From Lachnospiraceae bacterium (lineage in GTDB: Bacteria > Bacillota > Clostridia > Lachnospirales > Lachnospiraceae), in assembly GCA_017625255.1 (NCBI GenBank), contig JAGALK010000132.1, positions 1 through 38,501 on the forward strand: 38,501 nucleotides of DNA. Reading direction: 5' to 3'. The notes beneath the pieces are model-generated. The model was not told the origin of the DNA, searched no databases, and saw only the letters and a program-made list of their open reading frames with translations. Position 1 is the stretch's first letter. Every line of letters starts with the position of its first letter. Shown in pieces: positions 24,371-33,828 of the stretch. A program made the translations under genes and the position numbers.

Positions 24371-25442
24371 TCCTTTTCCTCTTTTTATGATACTTCCTTA
24401 ACAGCAAAGCACTTCCCGGAACAGCTATAAAAAGAACCCCCGCAGTCACAAAAGGAAGTGTATCTGCACCGGATACTGTAACTTTTCGATACATAATATT
24501 CGGTGACTGAAATTGAATAGCTCCTACAGTATCCATGTCAATACCCGGATTTTGACTTACAATCTCCGACAATGGAATTTTAGCTTCTAATATGGCATTT
24601 ATACCACTTTCAAATTTCGTAAGATATGCCATTGCTCCATTGACATATTCACTGGACATCGTTCCCATTGAATGCTGTATACCAACCTGCGTTGTGCCAA
24701 CCGCCATTGTTTTTGATTCATTGGTTAATGAATTTCCTTTCGGTCCTACAAACTGAAAAACCGCCTCCTTATCATCAAAAAAATATCGATAGTTGTCTCC
24801 ATTGGCAGTTGACCAGAAATCTCTGGCAAAAACAATACGGGTATATAGATAAGTTCCATCACAATATACCTGCACCTTGTGTCGTACATCCGTACTATAC
24901 TCGCCTCGTGGTGTCTTATAGCAAACACCGTTAATCCATACTCCATAATCCCAACACATCATAGAATTATCCCAGTTATATTCATAAGAACAGGGAAGGC
25001 TGTCCCAGTCAATACCAAACTGCGAACCGGAAGTATCTGTGCCTGTATCTAAATATCTTGCCAAACCAAAGGTACTCATACTGCCTACAGACTCATTTAT
25101 CAGCATAAGCGGTGCTTTTGGTTCTTCTCCCATGCTTATGGAAATATGTATAGATTTCGCATCTTCTTTCTCTACTTCACCTACCAAAGACTGTTCATAT
25201 ACTACATCTGCAGAAACCGAGGAATATGCATAGGATTTTATAATCTCTAGCTCAGCTTGATTGGGCAATGTCACTTCGCTAAGTGCTTTTATCGCTTCAC
25301 TTTCTGTCATTCCGGTAACATCCGGAATACTTACTCTTGTATTGACATTTCCCTCTGTTAGTACAATACTATCTTTTGCCTTTACCTGCAGCGGCATTGT
25401 CATCAGCAAAACACTCAGAAGCACCATTCCTATTCGTTTCAT
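24354..25442 (-). CDS. Exported PASTA protein with C-terminal exosortase-type tail
   Basis: 362 residues from ATG 25442, after GGGAGGTAGAA; an earlier in-frame start lies inside the upstream gene. A signal peptide ends near MPLQVKA (about 22). Next comes a PASTA domain (about 33-105; IPDVTGMTESEAI), known to bind peptidoglycan in other proteins. A domain of about 200 residues that I do not recognise is rich in aromatics and Asp/Asn. The C-terminus is a sorting-like tripartite signal: VSGADTLPF, a helix of about 20 residues, then the basic tail RKYHKKRKR. It is probably the cognate substrate of the exosortase encoded two genes downstream, resembling the Firmicu-CTERM class. Confidence 0.75.
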   Translation of the reverse strand: MKRIGMVLLSVLLMTMPLQVKAKDSIVLTEGNVNTRVSIPDVTGMTESEAIKALSEVTLPNQAELEIIKSYAYSSVSADVVYEQSLVGEVEKEDAKSIHISISMGEEPKAPLMLINESVGSMSTFGLARYLDTGTDTSGSQFGIDWDSLPCSYEYNWDNSMMCWDYGVWINGVCYKTPRGEYSTDVRHKVQVYCDGTYLYTRIVFARDFWSTANGDNYRYFFDDKEAVFQFVGPKGNSLTNESKTMAVGTTQVGIQHSMGTMSSEYVNGAMAYLTKFESGINAILEAKIPLSEIVSQNPGIDMDTVGAIQFQSPNIMYRKVTVSGADTLPFVTAGVLFIAVPGSALLLRKYHKKRKRNEQTV

Positions 25443-27918
25443 TTCTACCTCCCTGAAATACCCATATAAAAATCCAAAACAAACAACAGCCCACAAGTCC
25501 GATTACAGACACCATAGCACCCAATTTAAAGTCTGTATATTCCACTGCATAAACAGTAGTTCCACGATTAACCACCAACAGATTACTTTGTATATTCAAA
25601 TCTTCTTTTGCCGTTGGCACAAAACAATCTAATGCTGCAATTCCTGTAATCACCTTATCCGCTTGAGATATAACAGTTACCTTATCCGCTTCATAGCTAA
25701 CCTCTATTGGTACAAGCTCACTTTCTACTACCTGCCCCGGCTCTTCCTCAAAAATCTCATTCAAGAAAGTCAAAAGCTCCGGAAGTCTGCTCACATGATA
25801 ATAATGCACCAGATTAAATCCCAGAAATGTAATATTTGGATTTCCATCCTTTGCTACATAAGTCAGACGAGTAACATCATCATAATACGCATCCCTTATC
25901 CGTTCCGATACACCGGAAACATATACCGTATTCCATGCATCATAATCGGCTTCCTTAAAATCCAGCTTAAACTGTGACCCATTATGCGTTGAAAGCACAG
26001 GAAATTTCTCTGTAAAAGCCACATACTGGGCATATACATCCAAAAATTCGGATTTCCCGGTCAATTTATTTTCCGGAATATGCTGCATATCTATATAAAT
26101 CTTTACCCCACAATCGGCAAGCTCTAATAAAAGCTTTTCTGCTGCTTCTTTATTTTTATAGGTGAAACCGGATAAATATATTTTTTCATAAGAAAGTAAT
26201 TCCTCCAATGAATATTCATCCAAGCAGCTATTATCGGCATATCCAAACTGTGGATACAAATAACCAATGACCTGCGCGTGCTCCCCAATGGCAAGATTCT
26301 GATACTTCTTTACTACACCAAATTTTCCTTTTGCTTCCTTCAAATGATACAGCCAGACTTTGTGGTTTTCTTTGTAAAGGGTATATCCCATGCTTTCAGC
26401 CATCTGATGCATTTTTTCCACACAATCTTCATCCACAAGACTTTTATCCACAAGAACCGTATCATCTCCAAGCTCTAAGAGTCGATCAAATACATAGGCA
26501 TAAAATCCACCCTCAGCAGCCTCATTAATGCTTACAATATTATTCAAGGTCTGTGCACCCTGATATGCCCATCCAAAGCTATAGGGTATACTGCTTTGAT
26601 CCATATTTTTGCTAAGATACCAGCTTGGCACAGCGCCCCATGTACTATTATCTAAAATCCCCAAGCGATTTTCCGTAATCTCGACAGCCTCTTCTAACAG
26701 ATACTGACTCATATCCTTTTCTACAAGCTCTGCTACGGGTTCCTCTCTAACCTCTGCCAGCATAGAAAAGGTCATCACACCATCTAAAAGCATTGCCAGC
26801 GTAAACAATACTACAGCCGGCCGCTTTAATGCTTTCCATAATATCAATGTAAAAAAGAAAATACACATCGCCATCGGCACAAATCGCTGCATCCAGAATA
26901 CCTGACTCATCGGCAGCAGTCTTACTACAGCCGATGCAGATGTGGTTGTAGAAATAAAAATCACAAGCGTTGTGATAAATCCCGCTCCCGTCTTTTTATT
27001 TGCAGCAATTACACCAAGCAATACAATCACAAAAATAACCAGCCCAAAATAAAAGCTTCTTACATATCCCTCACCACTTCTAAAAAAAGGATTTAGAGAT
27101 TTTACTGCTTCCTGCGCCCACTGATTAATGGTAGCAATAGAAGCCTCTGAATTTTGTGATGTCAGTCCACCTCCTGTAAGCCCCGGAATCAACATAATTC
27201 CGGAGGTCAAATAGGCACAGACTAAATCTATGGTAATACATACAATACCTTTCCATTCTCGATTTATAATGCTGTATACAGCGCAGAAAATAAAAATAGA
27301 AATACCCGTCATCGCAGCTATCATATAGTGTGAAAATGTAATCAACACCGTCACAACTGCCAGACCAACAAGCTTCTTCCAATTTTTATAATGCAGACAT
27401 TCCCAGACACAATAGAAAGCAAAGGGCAACAAAGAAGTGATAAAGATTCTTGGCACATTTCCCTCTGCCATGAAAATTCTGATATTATCCGGACAGAAAA
27501 AATATAAATTTCCTGCCAGAAAAGCCATCCCCAATCGATTTTCGCTTTTTCCAAGAAAAAGCCATCCCGTCATATTCAACAAATATGCCGCCCCCGCAAA
27601 GAGATAAAATGCAGTCAACACATCCCCATCCGTAAAAAACTGCATAAATGACAAAGCATAATACGAAAGCGGCGGCCAATAGCGGAATAATTCCATGCCA
27701 TTGTACCAATATTCCGTATAGATTGGATACAATGTCCCTTTTTTTAACGAATGGTACAAATAATTACTCTTAAATAAATGACCAAAGGTATCTGTATCCA
27801 CACTATCCGGATAAATAGAATTTGCATAAAGGCAGTACGAAAAAGCCAACGCTATACCTGTAGCTGCCAGCAAAAATATCAGTCTATGTACTTTGGGGAC
27901 TTTTATTCTTTCCCTCAT
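25369..27918 (-). CDS. Large polytopic membrane protein of the XrtG operon, PTPS_related/YfhO-like
   Basis: About 849 residues from ATG 27918; the ATG at 27957 would sit right at the transcription start with no ribosome site. A multi-helix membrane core (about 10-390) contains DTDTFGHLFKSNYLYHSLKKG and YWYNGMELFRYWPP, the conserved luminal loop of the PF10131/YfhO-type family. A large extracellular region (about 400-800) and a final helix follow. It resembles the 766-residue protein in layout. First gene of the operon, with a good promoter at 27964-27992. It overlaps the PASTA-protein gene by 74 bases, so the two are tightly coupled. A lipid-linked sugar transferase role is possible but unproven. 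Confidence 0.7.
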   Translation of the reverse strand: MRERIKVPKVHRLIFLLAATGIALAFSYCLYANSIYPDSVDTDTFGHLFKSNYLYHSLKKGTLYPIYTEYWYNGMELFRYWPPLSYYALSFMQFFTDGDVLTAFYLFAGAAYLLNMTGWLFLGKSENRLGMAFLAGNLYFFCPDNIRIFMAEGNVPRIFITSLLPFAFYCVWECLHYKNWKKLVGLAVVTVLITFSHYMIAAMTGISIFIFCAVYSIINREWKGIVCITIDLVCAYLTSGIMLIPGLTGGGLTSQNSEASIATINQWAQEAVKSLNPFFRSGEGYVRSFYFGLVIFVIVLLGVIAANKKTGAGFITTLVIFISTTTSASAVVRLLPMSQVFWMQRFVPMAMCIFFFTLILWKALKRPAVVLFTLAMLLDGVMTFSMLAEVREEPVAELVEKDMSQYLLEEAVEITENRLGILDNSTWGAVPSWYLSKNMDQSSIPYSFGWAYQGAQTLNNIVSINEAAEGGFYAYVFDRLLELGDDTVLVDKSLVDEDCVEKMHQMAESMGYTLYKENHKVWLYHLKEAKGKFGVVKKYQNLAIGEHAQVIGYLYPQFGYADNSCLDEYSLEELLSYEKIYLSGFTYKNKEAAEKLLLELADCGVKIYIDMQHIPENKLTGKSEFLDVYAQYVAFTEKFPVLSTHNGSQFKLDFKEADYDAWNTVYVSGVSERIRDAYYDDVTRLTYVAKDGNPNITFLGFNLVHYYHVSRLPELLTFLNEIFEEEPGQVVESELVPIEVSYEADKVTVISQADKVITGIAALDCFVPTAKEDLNIQSNLLVVNRGTTVYAVEYTDFKLGAMVSVIGLVGCCLFWIFIWVFQGGRNETNRNGASECFADDNAAAGKGKR

Positions 27919-27963
27919 AACATTCCCCGTCCCTCTTTTGCAAATATAACTCTCCATTTTATT

Positions 27964-27992
27964 ATTGTACTACGGATTTGCAGCACTGTAAA
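27964..27992 (-). promoter_or_regulatory. Promoter of the XrtG operon
   Basis: On the minus strand TTTACA (plus 27987-27992), a 17-base spacer and TACAAT (plus 27964-27969). It lies between the MFS stop codon and the first gene of the operon, about 45 bases before the chosen start. Confidence 0.65.
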
Positions 27993-28003
27993 CTAATAAT
28001 CCC

Positions 28004-29182
28004 TTATCCTTCTGTACACATTTTCCCAGAATACAAATTCAAAATAATAATGAATGCCAAATCAATCAGTACGACCGCCACAATAGAACTCATCCCATAA
28101 AAAATACCTGCGGACTCTGCTATTTTTCCAATAATGGAAGGCATCAATATAGAGCCTAAGCTTGCAAAGGTCAACTGAAAACTCCATGCCAGCGGATATT
28201 TTTTGCTAATCCATCCTGAAATAGCTACCGTTGTCGGATAGATTCCCGCCATACTATAGCCAAAACCAATGACACCAAGAACAATCAATGCTCCGCTTGT
28301 ACTGGTTATTAAAAGGAAGAAAAATAACACGATTCCCAGTCCCATCACCAACAGCAGCCGTTCTTTTTTTACTCTGGCAGAAAGCCATGCGGTCGTCAGT
28401 CTTCCTGCTAATATCATAATCCAAAGTACACTGGCAGAAATCTGGGAGAACCACTCCGGCATAAGTCCTGTATCCTGAAAATAGGTAACCATCCAACCAA
28501 TAACGCCCTGCTCTGCGCAAAGATAGAAAAACATTGTGGCAGTACACATCAAAAACAGCGGTTCTTTAAAAAATCCAAAATCACTTGCGCCACCCTGTTT
28601 TCTCTCGACCTTATCACAATCTAACGGAATCATAAAATACAAAAGCCAGCTTAAAATACCCATTGCAAGCATAAAGTAGCAGGCATATATCCAGTTCCCT
28701 GCATTTGTGGCTGTCAGTAAAGTCAATAATATCGGAAAACTAAAAGCACCTATAGAAAACATGGCATGTAAGCCATTGATAACCCCTGCCTTTCCCGGCG
28801 CTAAATTATTAATAACCGTATTGCAGAAATTACTGGTAGCTCCTCTGGCTAATCCGGTCAATACAAAGGCAAGCGCAATTGCCCACTTATTACCCGAAAA
28901 TACTATCAATACATATGCAAGTGCAAAAAAAGCATTAAAGGTCAATATACTCTTTTTTCTGCCGATAAATACCGGCAATACCCCTGCTGTAAAACTCGAA
29001 ATCAAATTGCCTACGGAATGCAAACTGACGATAATTCCGCAAAACGCGTAGTCTAAGCCCTTAGCATCCCGTATAAAAGGCAATAGCGAACCCACAGACA
29101 AGGCTAACATACCATTAATAACAAATACACAATAACTAAATAAAAACTGTTTCTTTTTTACTTTATCTTTTAAAAAATCCAT
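28004..29182 (-). CDS. MFS transporter
   Basis: A 392-residue, about 12-helix major facilitator. The conserved loop between helices 2 and 3 is present as GVLPVFIGRKKSIL, and the halves are separated by a charged loop near DCDKVERKQGG. The general shape is that of sugar or drug MFS proteins of the FucP/YbjJ kind; the substrate is not evident. There is no close overlap with the XrtG operon, which has its own promoter, so a link to it is uncertain. Confidence 0.8.
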   Translation of the reverse strand: MDFLKDKVKKKQFLFSYCVFVINGMLALSVGSLLPFIRDAKGLDYAFCGIIVSLHSVGNLISSFTAGVLPVFIGRKKSILTFNAFFALAYVLIVFSGNKWAIALAFVLTGLARGATSNFCNTVINNLAPGKAGVINGLHAMFSIGAFSFPILLTLLTATNAGNWIYACYFMLAMGILSWLLYFMIPLDCDKVERKQGGASDFGFFKEPLFLMCTATMFFYLCAEQGVIGWMVTYFQDTGLMPEWFSQISASVLWIMILAGRLTTAWLSARVKKERLLLVMGLGIVLFFFLLITSTSGALIVLGVIGFGYSMAGIYPTTVAISGWISKKYPLAWSFQLTFASLGSILMPSIIGKIAESAGIFYGMSSIVAVVLIDLAFIIILNLYSGKMCTEG

Positions 29183-29213
29183 ATTCCCTCACCTTTTTGT
29201 ATTCCTTCAAATC

Positions 29214-29256
29214 AAAAGCACCGCCCTTTGCTTATAACCTCAAAAGTGGTGCTTTT
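29214..29256 (-). terminator. Terminator after the EAL protein gene
   Basis: AAAAGCACC at 29214-29222 pairs with GGTGCTTTT at 29248-29256. On the minus strand it follows the EAL stop codon and ends in TTTT. The loop is long, about 25 bases. Confidence 0.65.
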
Positions 29257-29263
29257 TCAAGCT

Positions 29264-31372
29264 TTATAAAATAGATGTTTCTTCGATATCACTTATTATC
29301 CGATGATATCCCTCTAGAGTAATCATTCCGTCGGAATCTTCAACTCTCCTTCCACTACATCTGACAATAACCTCTCCTAAGCCCGGATGTATCCATGGAT
29401 ACTGCAGCTGCACAACCTTACCTGCTTCTATCATTCGATTCACATTTTTGTGTACATACTCTACATAGTCTTGCTTAATCCTGTCATGCCAGAAGTTGTA
29501 GCATTCTTCTGGTGTGTACTTCTTATCCACTGCCATAATCCGTTCCATTGTATCATCCGCATGCATCTCAAATCGCTGTTCCTTCTCATGGATACGGATA
29601 AGCCAAAGTCCTACATCCGTATTTCGCAAAATATCCTTTGCATCAAAATAGATTACTCGCATTTTTTCTTTGTATTGATACAATTCCTGTACAAAATCCA
29701 TATGCTCTTGGTATTCCATAGATTCTTTATTGATATAGAACCGTTCAAAATCCTCTTTTTCACATGGCTTGTCAAAAAGATATCCCTGCAAAAGATTCGG
29801 TGAAAGTCCTTCTAATACCGCCAGCTCACTTACATCCTCTACACCCTCACAGCAGATACGCAGAGTATTCATTTTTGCAAAATCAATGATATTATTTACA
29901 AGCTTGTAATTATAGGTCGCTTCCCTAATTCCCTTTACAAACATACGGTCAATCTTGATTTCATCCACTTCTAACTGCTTCAGATAACCCATATTGGCAT
30001 AGCCTGTACCAAAATCATCCAGAGAGATTTCAATACCTGCTGCCCGCCAAACCTTGAATATATTACTAAAATACTGTAATTCCTGCATTTGAATGGATTC
30101 TGTGATTTCAATTGTCAGCGCATTTCCCGGTAAATCAGCTTTTTCTAAAATCTCTAATACCTTCTGATCAATATCCTTCTCCCGAAGCTGAATCGTTGAA
30201 AAATTGACGCTAATGCGGAATGTCGGACAGGATTCACGCCAATACCTGCACTGCATTAAAGCAGTCTCTAATACCCATCTGCCCACCGGCATGATAAGCT
30301 TTGACTCTTCTAACAATGGGATAAACGCATCCGGAAAAACTCTGCCCCTAGTCTTTGAATTATACCTAAGCAAAGCCTCCGCTGCATAAAGTCTGTAATT
30401 GCCGGCCTTTACCTGTGGCTGATAGCATAGATAAAAACCCTCGCAGCCATTTTTCACACTCTCTTGTATTTCTCCTAAGAGCTCCATTGCAGAAATCTTC
30501 TGCTTTAGGTCTGTTTCTGAGAAAAAGGCAATTGTACTTTTTCCATTATTTTTAGCTTTTCTTAATGTCTGATCTGCACAGTCATAAAGATAATTCTTCT
30601 CCTTGAACATATCGTTGTTATTAGGTACAACACCTGCGGAAATCGTACATTTCTCTGCTAGTATAGCTTGTATACTATTATATACTGTACAAACCTCCTG
30701 CTCTGTTTCTGCATCCAGATAAACCGCAAAACAATTATGCTCAATATGATAAATCTTCTGTGATTGTACAATCTCTTCTAAGGCTTTTGCCAAAGATTTC
30801 AATATTTCATCCCCGTATTTTCTTCCATGCTTCAGATTAATATCCCCTAAATCATCCACATCCACAAGCATAAAATATCCACCCTCATCCACAAGCATAT
30901 TTTCCTGAATGTCAGACAACATTTTTGTCTTATTATATAATCTTGTCAGCGGATTGTATAAATACCTAAGAGCTGTATCGGACACTCTGCCAATCATAAC
31001 AAATGGCTTTCCTTCTGCATCCAGAATCACTTTTCCTCTGCAGCTAATCCATACCGCTTCTCCCTGACGATTTACCCAACGGTAATTCATATTATGTATC
31101 ATTTTTGTACCCTTGGCAATCTCCTGCAAATCTTCATGGAGTAAATCTAAATCCGCGGGATATATAATTTCCTCCATTTCGGCTGTTGTATTGGTCGGCT
31201 TTCCTTTATCTCTTAAAGCATATTCTATATCTACCGCACCGAAAAACCAATTTTCATCCCTGTCGATATCCCAAAGGAAAAGATAATCATCCGTACTTTG
31301 ACTTAAAATTTCCAGCACATGCAGATAATTTTCTATTCGTGTGTCTTTTTTCATTTGCTCATCGAATCCCAT
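29264..31372 (-). CDS. PAS-GGDEF(degenerate)-EAL-PAS cyclic-di-GMP phosphodiesterase
   Basis: About 702 residues from ATG 31372, which has GGGGA seven bases upstream; the ATG two codons earlier is too close. Domains: an N-terminal PAS (about 15-140), a GGDEF-like domain (about 140-290) whose active-site loop reads RKYGDE, so cyclase activity is doubtful, a full EAL domain (about 300-555) and a C-terminal PAS-like region. EAL catalytic motifs are intact: AAEALLRY, SVNFSTIQL, IEITES, DDFGTGYANM, EIKIDR, CEGVED and QGYLFDKP. It should hydrolyse c-di-GMP, influencing motility or attachment. It lacks membrane helices, so it is cytoplasmic. Confidence 0.9.
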   Translation of the reverse strand: MGFDEQMKKDTRIENYLHVLEILSQSTDDYLFLWDIDRDENWFFGAVDIEYALRDKGKPTNTTAEMEEIIYPADLDLLHEDLQEIAKGTKMIHNMNYRWVNRQGEAVWISCRGKVILDAEGKPFVMIGRVSDTALRYLYNPLTRLYNKTKMLSDIQENMLVDEGGYFMLVDVDDLGDINLKHGRKYGDEILKSLAKALEEIVQSQKIYHIEHNCFAVYLDAETEQEVCTVYNSIQAILAEKCTISAGVVPNNNDMFKEKNYLYDCADQTLRKAKNNGKSTIAFFSETDLKQKISAMELLGEIQESVKNGCEGFYLCYQPQVKAGNYRLYAAEALLRYNSKTRGRVFPDAFIPLLEESKLIMPVGRWVLETALMQCRYWRESCPTFRISVNFSTIQLREKDIDQKVLEILEKADLPGNALTIEITESIQMQELQYFSNIFKVWRAAGIEISLDDFGTGYANMGYLKQLEVDEIKIDRMFVKGIREATYNYKLVNNIIDFAKMNTLRICCEGVEDVSELAVLEGLSPNLLQGYLFDKPCEKEDFERFYINKESMEYQEHMDFVQELYQYKEKMRVIYFDAKDILRNTDVGLWLIRIHEKEQRFEMHADDTMERIMAVDKKYTPEECYNFWHDRIKQDYVEYVHKNVNRMIEAGKVVQLQYPWIHPGLGEVIVRCSGRRVEDSDGMITLEGYHRIISDIEETSIL

Positions 31373-31434
31373 TATCATTTCCCCTTTTTCATAATTTCGT
31401 TCTCCAAAACCAATTTACTAACCATCTTCTGCTC

Positions 31435-31443
31435 ATTATAACA
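31435..31443 (-). promoter_or_regulatory. Extended -10 promoter of the EAL gene
   Basis: Minus-strand TGTTATAAT (plus 31435-31443), an extended -10, lies about 60 bases before the start. The -35 is weak. Confidence 0.5.
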
Positions 31444-31493
31444 AAAATTCTGACAATATGCTATTCGCAATTTGAATATTTATAATAAAACAA

Positions 31494-32732
31494 CTATTTT
31501 ATATCAACTATTTTCAACAAGGATACAGATATTGGTCTGCCATTTTCATCATAATTCATTTTCCAAAGCGCATGTTTTGTTTCCCATGGTGCGCAACTAA
31601 ATACATAGTTGCCATCCGATGTATAATTGTATAAATAGCTCTGCTGTTTTTTTGTACACATTTCTTTACAGGACATATCTGCGTAGCATTCTAATTGCCA
31701 GCTCTCTTTTGTAACTGTATCGTATACCATTGGTTTACAATCACCATCTTCACTATCTACTCCATACAAAATATAATCTCCCACAACAGCATCTATGGAA
31801 TTGTAACCAATTTCACCCGGAAGTATAATATCTCTGCCATCGGCTGTATAGAGTACTTTCTGACTTCCATAAAGCTCATATTCCACAATCATTTTATTTT
31901 CATCCATATACTCCACATAGGAATAATACTTCTCTCCGGCTTCAGTCTCCGGTGTCAACAGCAGCCAATGATTATCCTTTTTTTCATAGAATAATTCTGT
32001 GCTGCGCCATATACCATCTTCCTCTAATGTATATACGACTTCATAACGGAACTGTCTATCCCCTATATTGTAATTTTTCAACTCATTCTGGCGTTCATCT
32101 TCTTCAAACGAAAACTTTTCTGCATGTACACTAGGATATTGTTCGGTTATATCTGCTCCTGTACATCCATCTATAACTTTTTCATATATAGTTTCTGTGG
32201 TATAATTATACACTTCAAACAAAACATCCTCCGTATTTTCCATTGCTGACAAATAGACTCTTATATCTGCTATTGGTCCTGCCGAAAATATTTCTTTGGT
32301 TTCTCCTGTTTTAGCATCCTTCCTATATACCTTTTTATCCTTAAAATAATAAATTCCATATGTATTTACCACATACTCTCCGTAGCTTATATTCTCTACT
32401 GCTTTTTCTAATTTTCCATCCGATATATGGTATGCATATAATCCTTTATCATTTACCACACAATAATATGTATCACCCACAATTTCACCAATAATACTTC
32501 CAAAACAGCATTCAGCCGGTGGAACACTTTCTCTTATACCCTGCATTCCTTTTATCCCTATTACTAAAACTGCCAGACAAGCTGCCATCATAGCTGCCGC
32601 CTTCCATTTTCTAATAAAATTAAAACCCTTTAATCCGGTATTTTTAGACTTTTTGTCCTCTGCTTCTTTTAAATACTCTTCCTTTACTTCTCCAATTGCT
32701 TCAAAAAGCTGCTCTGCTGTTATTTTACTCAT
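31494..32732 (-). CDS. Membrane-anchored anti-sigma-like protein
   Basis: A 412-residue protein with a charged cytoplasmic N-terminus of about 45 residues, one membrane helix (KAAAMMAACLAVLVIGI, about 48-65) and a large extracellular domain with repeated strands (YYCVVNDKGLYAYHISDGKLEK, GIYYFKDKKVYR). The outer part looks like a beta-propeller. By position after an ECF-like sigma gene, with the ATG overlapping the sigma stop by four bases, it should control that sigma factor. I recognise no specific named family. Confidence 0.65.
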   Translation of the reverse strand: MSKITAEQLFEAIGEVKEEYLKEAEDKKSKNTGLKGFNFIRKWKAAAMMAACLAVLVIGIKGMQGIRESVPPAECCFGSIIGEIVGDTYYCVVNDKGLYAYHISDGKLEKAVENISYGEYVVNTYGIYYFKDKKVYRKDAKTGETKEIFSAGPIADIRVYLSAMENTEDVLFEVYNYTTETIYEKVIDGCTGADITEQYPSVHAEKFSFEEDERQNELKNYNIGDRQFRYEVVYTLEEDGIWRSTELFYEKKDNHWLLLTPETEAGEKYYSYVEYMDENKMIVEYELYGSQKVLYTADGRDIILPGEIGYNSIDAVVGDYILYGVDSEDGDCKPMVYDTVTKESWQLECYADMSCKEMCTKKQQSYLYNYTSDGNYVFSCAPWETKHALWKMNYDENGRPISVSLLKIVDIK

Positions 32733-33289
32733 AACCGATACCCCTCTTTCCTTAAGACCTTTTCTAGATTTTTGCGTACCCTTGATAGTATAACTAATAC
32801 ATAACTTTCTTTGAAATCATAGTGCATAGCAATCACCGAAACACTTTCTACATAAAAATATCTGCGCAGGAAAATCTCTCTGTCCCTTTCCTTTAATGTT
32901 CCTAAAAAACGATTTATGATACTGCCTAATTCTTTCGTCATAATCTCCTGCTCCACATCTAACGCTGATGGAATACACTCTGCCAACTCATCCAATACGG
33001 TCTGCATCTCCCCTTTTATCCGCTTTTTTGCATGTTTTTTTCTCCATCGGTCAAAGGAAAGATTTCTTGTAATTTTCCCCAAAAACAAAGCTAAGTAAGT
33101 CGGTTTTTGCGGTGGTATCAGATTCCATGTGCGAAACCATGTATCATTTACACATTCTTCCGCGTCTTCATAGTCACGCAATATATTGTCTGCAATAGAA
33201 AAGCAATATGCACCATACGCATTCTGAGATTCTGTAATCGCCTGTTCATCTCTATTCCAATATAAATCAATAATTTCATTATCCTTCAT
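32729..33289 (-). CDS. ECF-like RNA polymerase sigma factor
   Basis: A 186-residue sigma-70 family protein. Region 2 (about 10-90) contains YCFSIADNILRDYEDAEECVNDTWFRTWNLIPP, and the linker DRWRKKHAKKRIKGE is basic. Region 4 (about 125-180) contains LKERDREIFLRRYFYVESVSVIAMHYDFKESYVLVILSRVRKNLEK. It heads a two-gene unit with the anti-sigma-like gene. Unlike the first pair, I see a sigma-A-like promoter and no ECF motif upstream. Confidence 0.85.
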   Translation of the reverse strand: MKDNEIIDLYWNRDEQAITESQNAYGAYCFSIADNILRDYEDAEECVNDTWFRTWNLIPPQKPTYLALFLGKITRNLSFDRWRKKHAKKRIKGEMQTVLDELAECIPSALDVEQEIMTKELGSIINRFLGTLKERDREIFLRRYFYVESVSVIAMHYDFKESYVLVILSRVRKNLEKVLRKEGYRL

Positions 33290-33362
33290 ACCTCAGCCCC
33301 CATTTCCTATTTGTGATCTCTATATATAATAAAACGCAAAAATTCTTCTTTTCTAACAAAAA

Positions 33363-33391
33363 ATTATACCATTTTTTACCTGTACGACCAA
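33363..33391 (-). promoter_or_regulatory. Promoter of the second sigma-factor operon
   Basis: Minus-strand TTGGTC (plus 33386-33391), a 17-base spacer and TATAAT (plus 33363-33368), preceded by TGG. About 75 bases before the start. Confidence 0.55.
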
Positions 33392-33404
33392 TTATCACCT
33401 ATAG

Positions 33405-33444
33405 AAAAAACAGGATTCTCCATTTTTCGGAAAACCCTGTTTTT
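33405..33444 (-). terminator. Terminator after the HMA gene
   Basis: AAAAACAGG and CCTGTTTTT form a 9-bp stem with a loop of about 21 bases. On the minus strand it follows the HMA stop and ends in TTTTTT. Confidence 0.7.
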
Positions 33445-33454
33445 CTAACTTTTC

Positions 33455-33808
33455 TTATCGTATTTCTACTACTTTGTAACCTGCTTTTTCAACTGCAGCA
33501 CGAATCTGTTCGTCACTTACTTCCTTTTCTAAGGATACAGTTGCTTCTTTCTTTTTTAAATTTACTTTTGCCGCAGCACCATCAATTTCATTAATTCTCT
33601 TTTCTACCCAATTTTTGCAATGGTCGCAGGTCATACCTTCTATAAGCACTGTTTTTTGCCCTATGACATTCTCAAGCGTTTTGTTCTGCTCTTGAATAGG
33701 TGCTCTTCCTCCACAACAGCCGCCTTCGCCTTTAAAATGCTTCATCGTATATCGTATACCGACAACCACGAGAACTACAAGTATCCCTATTATAATGATG
33801 TTATCCAT
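33455..33808 (-). CDS. Membrane-anchored HMA (heavy-metal-associated) protein
   Basis: A 117-residue protein with an N-terminal membrane helix (about 3-20), a short cysteine-bearing linker (CC at 31-32) and one HMA domain (about 52-117) with the metal-binding motif GMTCDHC (C61 and C64). HMA domains bind Cu+ or similar soft metals and hand them to pumps. No copper ATPase is beside it. GGAGG precedes the ATG. It lies 20 bases after the unknown 80-residue gene on the same strand, so it may be read through from there. Confidence 0.85.
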   Translation of the reverse strand: MDNIIIIGILVVLVVVGIRYTMKHFKGEGGCCGGRAPIQEQNKTLENVIGQKTVLIEGMTCDHCKNWVEKRINEIDGAAAKVNLKKKEATVSLEKEVSDEQIRAAVEKAGYKVVEIR

Positions 33809-33828
33809 TTCTTTTCCTCCATGTTAGT

